Assembly: GCA_045631465.1 (NCBI GenBank)
Contig: JAZQUV010000024.1
Location: 30,013 to 94,012 of the forward strand
Reading direction: 5' to 3'
From: Aphodosoma sp045631465
GTDB lineage: Bacteria > Bacteroidota > Bacteroidia > Bacteroidales > Paludibacteraceae
DNA length: 64,000 bases
Shown here: one piece after another, positions 53,699-61,420 of the stretch
Numbering within the stretch: position 1 is the first letter of the stretch
Layout of the letters: the number at the start of each line of letters is the position of its first letter
Made by a program: the position numbers and the translations under genes
The notes under the pieces: model-generated
Seen by the model: the letters and a program-made list of their open reading frames with translations, nothing else
What the model was told of the DNA's origin: nothing
Databases searched by the model: none

Positions 53699-55201
53699 TC
53701 AACGCGATTGAATAATTGTATAATCAAAATAATCTCTCGAATTAGTTAACTCTTTTACGTGGATAGTTCTTCCATCTTGAGTGATTACAGAAAAACGTAA
53801 ATAGGCATAATTATTCTCATCAATATTAGTATTTCGTGGTGCTATAGTAATTTCATGCCACAACGACGTTCCATCACTACTAGTTATATTTCCAACTACA
53901 GCACTAGCATCCGAGTTTTTTTTCATATTATCGGTATCTGGCATAGTGAATTGAAAAGGATTCATAGAACCACTGATAGAAATGAACTCAGCACGCCATT
54001 GTGCTCCAACTGGAGTATTAATATTAAATCTACCTTTTAAATCCTTACCTGGCGATAGTACAACTTCTCCATTATTTGTATTCAAAGAAGAATAATCAGA
54101 CCAAACTATACGCCCCTCCTGCAACACTACTATCTGGTCGGTATAATCCCAAGTTTCTTCATACAACTCCCATGGTGCAACATTACATGTAATAGCCAAT
54201 GAACCTTGTTGTTCGGTATTCACTCTCGTGATGTTGTATTGATAATAGTGGTTGCGAACAATGTCAAAAGTAGTTTCTGTTGCCAAACCACCAACATAAT
54301 CAACAAATTTGATAGCATCGACAAATTCAAACTCTTTCGTATCTTTTTCCAAAATGACAGTCATAGCCACACCTTCTGTGTCCATCTCTGGCAAATAAAT
54401 CACACTACTAGTTGCATTAGTTGATGAGTTATTTGTAAAAAATTTAGAGTCAGGCTCAACAACGCCTATAGGTCTAGAACAATCTATATGAGCAAGTTTA
54501 GTTGTACGCTCTACTTCATTCCAACCATTAGGAAACCAATATCCATTAGTTGCATGTTTATTAACAAATACTTGTTTTATACTATACCCTTCGGTAACCA
54601 AATCATCACTCAAATTCACTTCTACCTTAGCAGCAGAACGGAGCAAATAGATTGTACCAAGATCTTGATGCGACTGAAGATTGAGATTTACAGTTGCCAC
54701 ACCCCACATTGGAATAAATCCATTAGGCATTTGTATACTATTGACAGAGAATGTAGTAGTACTAAAACTAGTAGGATCTTCATTTGGAAATGTTGAATTT
54801 GCTACTAGCATTACCTTACAATTTTGATCTTTCACTCTGTTATATGTGTCGGATGTTAATTTTATCTGACCCAAAAACATATAACTTGTTTCGCTAAGTT
54901 CAAAATAAGCCTCATTTGTAATTTCACAAATATAACCAGCATCATCATAGATAAAGGCACGAAGAGAATTAATTTTGATACGAGAGTCATAAGCTTCTCC
55001 CACCGATTGTTCATAGTTGTTTCCCCTATCATCATCAATATTATCATCCCAATCGTGACCGGCACGAGTCATATTCTCCTGGGTAGAAAAGGAGAATGAG
55101 ACCGTAACCTCTTCGTCGAGGGGATGATCTTTCTCTCTACATGACGACAATACCGCCATGAAAAGGAATAATAATAATATGTCAAACAATTTAGATTTCA
55201 T
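53699..55201 (-). CDS. fimbrial subunit lipoprotein
   Basis: 500 aa. Lipoprotein signal MKSKLFDILLLFLFMAVLSSC, C21. Fimbrillin-like pattern: EVTVSFSFSTQENMTRAGHDW early (an arginine site typical of fimbrillin processing), INSLRAFIYDDAGYICE, CKVMLVANS, TIYLLRSAAKVEVNLSDDL, VRNHYYQYNITRV and a C-terminal ITCNVAPWE followed by a further beta-rich domain (~residues 350-500). The RNHYYQYNI and V-x-PW pairing is common to Mfa/FimA-type proteins. Starts 31 bp after mfa2. Probably a minor structural subunit. Confidence 0.75.
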   Translation of the reverse strand: MKSKLFDILLLFLFMAVLSSCREKDHPLDEEVTVSFSFSTQENMTRAGHDWDDNIDDDRGNNYEQSVGEAYDSRIKINSLRAFIYDDAGYICEITNEAYFELSETSYMFLGQIKLTSDTYNRVKDQNCKVMLVANSTFPNEDPTSFSTTTFSVNSIQMPNGFIPMWGVATVNLNLQSHQDLGTIYLLRSAAKVEVNLSDDLVTEGYSIKQVFVNKHATNGYWFPNGWNEVERTTKLAHIDCSRPIGVVEPDSKFFTNNSSTNATSSVIYLPEMDTEGVAMTVILEKDTKEFEFVDAIKFVDYVGGLATETTFDIVRNHYYQYNITRVNTEQQGSLAITCNVAPWELYEETWDYTDQIVVLQEGRIVWSDYSSLNTNNGEVVLSPGKDLKGRFNINTPVGAQWRAEFISISGSMNPFQFTMPDTDNMKKNSDASAVVGNITSSDGTSLWHEITIAPRNTNIDENNYAYLRFSVITQDGRTIHVKELTNSRDYFDYTIIQSR

Positions 55202-55232
55202 TAGGTAGGTTTAGGTTCTTTCTGTAATAATT

Positions 55233-56297
55233 TTATTTAAGCGATCCTGCATCATTAAGAACAAGATGCCATGAATTGATGATGACTGTTGCGCTGACCC
55301 AATTGCCAAGTTCGTCGAGGAAGAATGTCAAAGAAAATTTATCTTCTCGGTCGAGGAAATCTTGGTCGGTCATCGAACCATTGTAATGTCCTTTAATCAT
55401 CAATGCATAGTCTTTCAAAGGGATAGAGAGAACTGTTTTTTTAGTATCTACATTATATATATGCAATATAGGACTATTTTCGACATAGAGGCGACCTATG
55501 GTCAATTCGGCAATTGCGGCTGTGGCTTTATCGGCACGAGTAGCAATTGGTGCGTGATATTTGATGTCGGTTTCGGTGCTAACGCCACCATCCACCGCTG
55601 CCACATACCATGGGTGGTATGTAAGCGAATCGATGCCATTCAATGTATTGTCGTAATTCATCGAACCATTGTTGTCGTGAATACTGATTTGGAATTGCGC
55701 AGGGTCGACTGCTTCGCCCGAAAGGTGTTGCAATATTATCTGTATGTTATTAGTGTTTTTAGTTAAATTAAGCACATTCACTTGTTTGCCAGGTTCTTCG
55801 GTCAAAGTTATTTGTGTTTTGCCATGATACAACTGACCTAAATCTTCGGTAAGACATGCTGTATGACCCGAACCCATTATACGATCGATAACACAATCGA
55901 CATCTTCAATAGTTGTTTTGCCAACTTCTACTTCTGGTACAATCACTTTGTTGTCAGCCACTGCACTACCACACCATGCTAATATGTCGTAAGTGCCATG
56001 TTGCAAGTCGAGTTGCATTGTGTAGTCTTTTGATTTTAGGGTATCACCCGACTCGGTAGCGGTGAATGCCAACAAGCCTGTCTCGACATCGAATGCATAG
56101 AGCGAAACGTATGTGACGTTGCCGGCAAAAGCATCGGCATAGAGCATATTTTTGTCGTACTGAAACTTAACGTGGTAGGTATAAGAACAATCGCCTTCGT
56201 AGTCGAAAATGGTACTACATGAAGTAAACGCAAGCCCTACTGTTATGAGGGTCATAACAGCAATGGTCAACTTATGTATCTGCTTCGAAATGTTCAT
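55233..56297 (-). CDS. mfa2: FimB/Mfa2 family fimbrial anchor
   Basis: 354 aa. Lipoprotein signal ending ...TVGLAFTSC, C27. The Mfa2 family signature is present: CSTIFDYEGDCSYTYHVKFQYDKNMLYADAFAGNVTYVSLYAFD, with DLQHGTYDILAWCG near residue 100 and a C-terminal NSWHLVLND. In P. gingivalis this protein anchors the fimbria to the outer membrane and limits its length. Located after the major subunit and separated from it by a strong terminator at 56584-56621, so it is likely made in smaller amounts. Good family match. Confidence 0.9.
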   Translation of the reverse strand: MNISKQIHKLTIAVMTLITVGLAFTSCSTIFDYEGDCSYTYHVKFQYDKNMLYADAFAGNVTYVSLYAFDVETGLLAFTATESGDTLKSKDYTMQLDLQHGTYDILAWCGSAVADNKVIVPEVEVGKTTIEDVDCVIDRIMGSGHTACLTEDLGQLYHGKTQITLTEEPGKQVNVLNLTKNTNNIQIILQHLSGEAVDPAQFQISIHDNNGSMNYDNTLNGIDSLTYHPWYVAAVDGGVSTETDIKYHAPIATRADKATAAIAELTIGRLYVENSPILHIYNVDTKKTVLSIPLKDYALMIKGHYNGSMTDQDFLDREDKFSLTFFLDELGNWVSATVIINSWHLVLNDAGSLK

Positions 56298-56343
56298 TTT
56301 GGTATATTAGTTGCTAATTATTTTATTAGGTCTCTATTTTTCT

Positions 56344-56413
56344 CCCACAAATTACACAAATTCAACAATTTTTTTTAATATTATAATTCGTGATTATTTG
56401 TGGAATTTGTGGG
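56344..56413. repeat. 17-bp inverted repeat between mfa1 and mfa2
   Basis: CCCACAAATTACACAAA (56344-56360) and TTTGTGGAATTTGTGGG (56397-56413), inverted with one mismatch, 36 bp apart. Resembles the ACACGGAT-type spacer words near 48475. The remaining sequence to 56583 is AT-rich without genes. Confidence 0.55.
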
Positions 56414-56583
56414 CAAAATTTACGAAAAGATTGGTGTTATATTTTTGTATGATGTAATTTTCTAATTTAAGTGGGAACGTATATATATATGGTGTTCCAA
56501 AAATTTTTGATAATCAACTACTCTATTTCAACTTTGTGGTTTTATCTCTCTTGGTCAACTGCTCGTTTTTTTTGTTTTAAGAA

Positions 56584-56621
56584 AAAATCACGGGGAAGTG
56601 GGGATGCCTCCCCGTGATTTT
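56584..56621 (-). terminator. internal terminator between mfa1 and mfa2
   Basis: 13-bp perfect GC-containing stem (56584-56596 with 56609-56621), followed on the minus strand by six T (56587-56582). It lies 36 bp past the mfa1 stop and 286 bp before mfa2. Confidence 0.85.
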
Positions 56622-56657
56622 GGTTTTATGATTCTAAAAAATCTTTATTGCAAAAAA

Positions 56658-58382
56658 TTATTGAAGTGTAACTTCATGGCTTACAAGGTGCCATGCAAGA
56701 ACATTGATTTCTGCAGCAACATAAGACTCTGTAAAATCTGGAGTAACAGGTTCTGGATAAGTTGTTGTAGCAGAATAAACAGGAGTACCAAGACCAATAA
56801 CACCATTAAATTTAATATCATAAGCATGGTTACGAACTACACCATAATATGCTTCTTGATATTCAGCAGATAAACCACTACCTGTTTTTTCTCCTGTACC
56901 AAAGTGTCTGATATTAACAATATAATAAGCCATACCTTCTTTCCAAATTTTAGCTTTTTGAACTTTTGCAAGTTCTGTATTTGGATTAGGAATTTCTTCA
57001 TAGGCTGTGTTAGCATTATTAAGTTTATACCATTTATCAGGAGTAGTAGGGTCAGTTGACAATTGGAAGTAAACTTCGTATGAATGTTGAACGTCACTTG
57101 TATTTTCAACAATTGCAATATGTTTAGCCTCAATTGGCTTATATGTAGTACCATCCAACCAATTAAATTCATTTTTGAGTGATTGTGCAACAGCAGCTTT
57201 AAGTTCTCCTTCTGTTTTATAGTTTGAACCAAACCAATTAACAATAGTGATTGGATCTCCTGAAGCATTTGTTAATTGAGCTTTAACAACAACTTTTGTT
57301 ACGTTAGTACGAGAAACATCCACATCTTCTTGTTTGTCACCATTTGCAAGTACCAATGGTTGTAAAGGATCTACCTCAGGTTTTGTAGTATTTTCAAGAC
57401 AATAATCAACTGCTCCAATTTTGTTGAGAAGACCACCCCATGAGAATTGTTTATTAAGCTTGTCTGCTGTTAAAGTAGCATCAGCCCAATAAGAACGATA
57501 TAGTGCTGGTTGATTCCATGCCATACCGTTGATATTATCAGCCCAAGCAGTATTAATTTTTTTTGCAAGTGTAGTTTTTTCTGCAGTAGTTACAATATCC
57601 CAACCTAAAATTTTTGCTTTTACAGTAACAGAAGAATTATCTGTATATTCAAATGTATAATCATCTGTACCATTCGCAGCTTTTACATCGATCAACTCAC
57701 CTACACCTGTTGTTTTGCTAAATTGAACACGTGCAGCAGTACGTTCTACATAAATTGTGACTGGTTTAGCTTTTGCATTTTCTTCATTAATTGCAAGATT
57801 ATCAATTGTAATAGGAGTTGCCATTACTTCACTTCCATCAGCACCTTTATACACTGAATTGACCATTATATGGTTGTCGTTTGAGTCTTTATAATCTTCT
57901 ATAATAGCTCCTTTTACAGCAGCTAAATTTCCTGAATATACTTTATCTGGATTAATAACAGCAATCATATACGCAGGAATATTACCTGTATTGTGTTGAA
58001 TAACCAAAGTAGCACGTACAATCTCATCAATATTTTGTCCATTATTATTAGTGATAGAATCTTCAAGAACAGTATAATGATAAACATTCGAAGGATTATT
58101 AGCACCACCAAATCCCCCACCTGCTCCATTTTGTGCAGAAGTAAAAACAAATGGAGCACCACCATTTTCATAAAAATAGAAATCAATAAATTCTATTCGA
58201 TTCTCGTCTGCAGTACCATCGACAAAAGTACCAGTAGCAGCACGAGTACCACCTACTTGCGCAATAGAAACAGACATGTAAGAGGCTGTGTCGTATTTGC
58301 CTGTTTGTTCAGGTTCTTTTTCGCAACCTGTTAGGATAGCACCTATAAGGGCTAAACCTAAGAAAAATTTGTTTGCTTTCAT
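56658..58382 (-). CDS. mfa1: Mfa1 family major fimbrial subunit
   Basis: 574 aa. Lipoprotein signal MKANKFFLGLALIGAILTGC with C20, then a propeptide and the processing arginine R47 in GGTRAATG, the type of site cut by arginine proteases before polymerisation. Mfa1 family pattern: IEFIDFYFYENGGAPFVF near residue 65, ENAKAKPVTIYVERTAARVQFSK near 210, YYIVNIRHFG near 500, YYGVVRNHAYDIKFNGVIGLGTPVY near 520 and the terminal AAEINVLAWHLVSHEVTLQ, where the C-terminal strand donates to the next subunit. Preceded by 379 bp filled with repeats A10 and A11, followed by a strong terminator. Confidence 0.92.
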   Translation of the reverse strand: MKANKFFLGLALIGAILTGCEKEPEQTGKYDTASYMSVSIAQVGGTRAATGTFVDGTADENRIEFIDFYFYENGGAPFVFTSAQNGAGGGFGGANNPSNVYHYTVLEDSITNNNGQNIDEIVRATLVIQHNTGNIPAYMIAVINPDKVYSGNLAAVKGAIIEDYKDSNDNHIMVNSVYKGADGSEVMATPITIDNLAINEENAKAKPVTIYVERTAARVQFSKTTGVGELIDVKAANGTDDYTFEYTDNSSVTVKAKILGWDIVTTAEKTTLAKKINTAWADNINGMAWNQPALYRSYWADATLTADKLNKQFSWGGLLNKIGAVDYCLENTTKPEVDPLQPLVLANGDKQEDVDVSRTNVTKVVVKAQLTNASGDPITIVNWFGSNYKTEGELKAAVAQSLKNEFNWLDGTTYKPIEAKHIAIVENTSDVQHSYEVYFQLSTDPTTPDKWYKLNNANTAYEEIPNPNTELAKVQKAKIWKEGMAYYIVNIRHFGTGEKTGSGLSAEYQEAYYGVVRNHAYDIKFNGVIGLGTPVYSATTTYPEPVTPDFTESYVAAEINVLAWHLVSHEVTLQ

Positions 58383-58478
58383 AATTAAAAAAAATTTAAG
58401 TTATTAATTAATTGATTGTTTATTTGTTTAGTATTTGTTGATTTAACTATTTAAATGCCTTGTTAATCTTATTATTAG

Positions 58479-58667
58479 AACCCCCTCGTCCTGCGGACCA
58501 TTGCCTTCGGCGACCTCCTCCTTGCAAGGCATAATGCAAATGAATTTGCTTTCTGCTCTTGCTTCGTTCGTCGGTTCCCCCTATAAACAGGGGGAGAGTT
58601 ATAAAAAGCACTATCCTCACAACTCCTCCCCTGTTTATAGGGGAGGTGGTCGAAGACCGGAGGGGTT
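58479..58667. repeat. repeat family A, copy A10 (long form)
   Basis: GAACCCCC start, inverted extra segment, left hairpin CCCCCTATAAACAGGGGG, right hairpin CCCCTGTTTATAGGGG, GAGGGGTT end. Lies between the DUF3868 gene and mfa1. Confidence 0.85.
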
Positions 58668-58695
58668 GAATTCTTAATTCTCAATTCTCAATTCA

Positions 58696-58760
58696 AACCC
58701 CCTCCCCCTGCGGGGACTCCCCCTATAAACAGGGGGAGAGTTTTGCTTGAGGTGCAGTTT
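58696..58760. repeat. repeat family A, copy A11 (left half)
   Basis: AACCCCCTCC start and left hairpin CCCCCTATAAACAGGGGG only, ending against the DUF3868 stop codon. Confidence 0.75.
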
Positions 58761-58761
58761 T

Positions 58762-60267
58762 TTAGTTTTCGTAGGCTTTGTCGGCTTCGCCACGTTTTTC
58801 GAACACCTCAAGGCGACGACGGACATCGGCTATCTCGCGAAGGAGCGCTTTTGGCTCGGCATCCATGCCCATCGTAATTGATTGTTGGGCTAGAGTCTCG
58901 GCTGTGTCGTAGTCGCGAGTGAGGAATGCATAGACTGCACGCGAATAGATAGCCTCTTTGGTGTCACCGGCTTTGACTAGATAGCGTTCGGCGGCTTTGA
59001 GATTGCCTTTTGCCATTGCCGAATTGGCTGCATTGAGATTGGCTATTTCGTCGTCGGGGTACATGCGTACCGCTATTTCGTAAACTTCGTTGAACTCGTC
59101 GCTACCCACCTCCATCGATTGTGCTGCGAACGAAAACTCTTGCAACGAGAGGTTTTGTGGTCGCTCGAACATCACTTGTTTGATCTCCTCAACATCGTGG
59201 TAGCTACGGATTGTGTATTCGATGCGATAGTCGGAATGACGAAGCGCTGGATAGCAATCGGTGTAGAGATGGCGGTAATCGTCTTTGTAAGAACGCTTGA
59301 TCATCAACTCTTTGCTGTCGGGGTCGCGGTCGCTATCAATAAGAGCAAGGATGGCGTCGCGGTTTTTTAGGTCGGATGCTTCGACATAGGCACGCAAACC
59401 TGCCCAGTCCTCAGCTTCGTAGTCGGTGACGATTACGTCTCCGAAATTGTAGAGGTTGCTCACATACTTACGCAACGACTCGGTACGTCCTTTTGCCAAT
59501 TCGGCATTGCGCTTGTATGGCGCTTCGGGTGATGCAAAACCTTTGATGAAGACCTCTTTGACGGTGATGTCGTCGTCGGTGGCAAGTGGATCGATGGTTG
59601 ATATGATTTTGCCAAGTTCGACTATGTTGTTTCGATAGTTAGGGTCGATTTCGGTGCGATTGACGATGAAGTCGATGAAGGCTTGACCACTGATGGCACG
59701 AGTTTTGATTTTTTCAGCCACTGGTTGGAGATAGACTGGCGTTGGTTGGAATGGTTTGATTTTGTCGACATAGTCGTAAATCGAATCGGTAGAAAGACCT
59801 AACACTTGGTCGCAACAGCCACACTCGGAGTTGGTCAATTCGAGGCGGGCTCCGTCCATCCATGGTTCGTAAGGAACGATTATTTCGTATGCCAACAACG
59901 AATCGGATAAATCTTTTTTGCGAACGCCCATCTCGTCTTTGCCTGTGATGAAGGTTAACTCGTTGTTTCGGCTATAGCGTTGTTGTTGCAAATAGCGAGC
60001 ACGGCCATAGATGCCAACCGATTTGAGTTCGACAGTGTCGATAGCGCCGATGATGCGTGGGGTGTAGAGCATTGCACGATTGCTGCGCACCTTAACGTCG
60101 TTCAAATCAAAGAAAAGTTTGATGCTCATGTAGCCTTCGTTGCGTTGCACATAGAGACTGTCAATCTTTGCACTAGGAACAACTTTTGGGTTGCGTTTTG
60201 CCTCGACATGTTGTGATGCTCCACACAAAGCGATTAATGCCAATATTATGATAGTGAATCGTTTCAT
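58762..60267 (-). CDS. DUF3868 protein with OmpA-like domain
   Basis: 501 aa with a signal peptide (FTIIILALIALCGASQHVEA). DUF3868 N-terminal region (IDSLYVQRNEGYMSIKLFFDLNDVKVRSNRAMLYTPRIIG), a conserved ECGCC motif near residue 150, then an OmpA-like peptidoglycan-associated part (VFIKGFASPEAPYKRNAELAKGRTESLRKYV, ~245-275) and TPR-like C-terminal helices (IANLNAANSAMAKGNLKAAERYLVKAG). This pairing with DUF3575 directly before Mfa1-type fimbrial genes is common in Bacteroidales and suggests a role in fimbrial assembly or attachment to the wall. Starts 46 bp after DUF3575. Confidence 0.9.
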   Translation of the reverse strand: MKRFTIIILALIALCGASQHVEAKRNPKVVPSAKIDSLYVQRNEGYMSIKLFFDLNDVKVRSNRAMLYTPRIIGAIDTVELKSVGIYGRARYLQQQRYSRNNELTFITGKDEMGVRKKDLSDSLLAYEIIVPYEPWMDGARLELTNSECGCCDQVLGLSTDSIYDYVDKIKPFQPTPVYLQPVAEKIKTRAISGQAFIDFIVNRTEIDPNYRNNIVELGKIISTIDPLATDDDITVKEVFIKGFASPEAPYKRNAELAKGRTESLRKYVSNLYNFGDVIVTDYEAEDWAGLRAYVEASDLKNRDAILALIDSDRDPDSKELMIKRSYKDDYRHLYTDCYPALRHSDYRIEYTIRSYHDVEEIKQVMFERPQNLSLQEFSFAAQSMEVGSDEFNEVYEIAVRMYPDDEIANLNAANSAMAKGNLKAAERYLVKAGDTKEAIYSRAVYAFLTRDYDTAETLAQQSITMGMDAEPKALLREIADVRRRLEVFEKRGEADKAYEN

Positions 60268-60313
60268 TGTTCGTTGTTGTTTTTTTTGTTTAGTTCAAGT
60301 TCGTGCTATGAAA

Positions 60314-60913
60314 TCAAAATGTGTAGACCAAGTTGAGCGCTGCTTTAGTTGGACCTACATAGTGATGACGTTGGTCTTCTTCGATCTTCTTGCCACAACC
60401 TACGCATTCGTAAACATCATACCAAATATAGGAGTAACCAAAACCTATCTCTGCCTCGAAGTTCCAATGTGGTGAGAGAATCCATGAGTAGCCATAAGCG
60501 ATACCTCCACCGAGAAAATAACCTTGAAGACGCTCGTGCGACAATCGCGACAAGTCGCTACCTAGGAATTGGAATCCTTTGAAGTCGTCTGCCATCATCC
60601 AGTTGAATCCTCCACCCTGCGCATGTAGTGCGAGAAAATGTCCGTTCAACGACTCACAAAACCAATAGCGCGCCTCTGGTTGGAGCATGATGTGTTTCCA
60701 TTTGCGCTTTGTTTCGTCGGACGAACCAAAGGTCCATGGATTGTAATTGCCCGAAATGTCGATAGTCCAACGTGGAGCAACCCTAAACTCGATGCCTAAG
60801 TTTACGGTTGCGGTGATATCGTACAACGCATTTGTTTTCACCGAGAAATATTGTGCTCTAGCTGAAAAACAAGTTGCGATGCATACGAACAATACTATAT
60901 AGATTTTTTTCAT
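60314..60913 (-). CDS. DUF3575 outer-membrane protein
   Basis: 199 aa with a signal peptide (IYIVLFVCIATCFSARAQ). DUF3575: FSVKTNALYDITATVNLGIEFRVAPRWTIDISGNYNPW at the N-terminus, HIMLQPEARYWFCESLNGHFLALHAQGGGFN, YFLGGGIAYGYSWILSPHWNFEAEIGFGYSY and a final aromatic NLVYTF, the pattern of an 8-stranded outer-membrane beta-barrel. First gene of the fimbrial locus, preceded by a long leader with a hairpin. Exact role unknown. Confidence 0.92.
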   Translation of the reverse strand: MKKIYIVLFVCIATCFSARAQYFSVKTNALYDITATVNLGIEFRVAPRWTIDISGNYNPWTFGSSDETKRKWKHIMLQPEARYWFCESLNGHFLALHAQGGGFNWMMADDFKGFQFLGSDLSRLSHERLQGYFLGGGIAYGYSWILSPHWNFEAEIGFGYSYIWYDVYECVGCGKKIEEDQRHHYVGPTKAALNLVYTF

Positions 60914-60969
60914 ATCTTCTTGTTGGTATTTTTTTATTGTAGGATGGATGGTATATAGAAAAAGTTAAG

Positions 60970-61009
60970 TGTGTCGTGAATAGAACTCAAATTCTACTCA
61001 AGACACACC
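60970..61009 (-). promoter_or_regulatory. leader hairpin of fimbrial locus
   Basis: Two 17-nt arms (60970-60986 and 60993-61009) pair with two mismatches around a 6-nt loop and are followed on the minus strand by CTTAACTTTTT. It lies inside the ~215-nt untranslated leader before DUF3575, so it could terminate or attenuate the transcript. Confidence 0.6.
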
Positions 61010-61137
61010 TACAATCCTTGGCCGCAATCATGACTATGCGTGAAAAGAGGCTTTTGTTGATTAGACGAAATATACGAAAAACAATTTAGGATTTTAGGTA
61101 ATAGGCATGTCCTCAATGCATTCGAGAACTACGACCA

Positions 61138-61168
61138 CAAAGTTACAAAAATTTCTTTTTTCAACAAA
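61138..61168 (-). promoter_or_regulatory. promoter for fimbrial locus
   Basis: On the minus strand TTTG (61168-61165), 19 bp, TAACTTTG (61145-61138). Places the transcript start near 61131. Confidence 0.7.
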
Positions 61169-61247
61169 GGATTTTTTATACAAATTTATTATTTTTTTTA
61201 TGTAATAAGTACAACACTACAAAATACTATATATCAGCACATTACGC

Positions 61248-61266
61248 AAAAAAAAAAAAAAAAAAA
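61248..61266. repeat. 19-A homopolymer tract
   Basis: Nineteen consecutive A, 80 bp upstream of the fimbrial promoter -33 box. No other run of this length is in the window. Confidence 0.9.
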
Positions 61267-61362
61267 ACGGGCAATTTTATACCCTTAAATTCAAACACAA
61301 TAAAGTTCTTTTTGGTTTTTTTGACAAATTTAAGAAAAAAATTTCGCGGAATTATACTATAA

Positions 61363-61396
61363 AAGTTTGCACACTTCAATAGAAATGTGCAAACTT
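61363..61396 (-). terminator. terminator after OPT transporter
   Basis: 11-bp perfect stem AAGTTTGCACA/TGTGCAAACTT followed on the minus strand by TTTTAT, 24 bp past the OPT stop. Confidence 0.8.
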
Positions 61397-61420
61397 ATCG
61401 GCTATTTTAGTGATATAGAA

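Noticed and set aside
61138..61168. Invertible promoter (phase switch) for the fimbrial locus
   Set aside because: I looked for inverted repeats on both sides of the promoter and found none long enough; no invertase gene is in the window.
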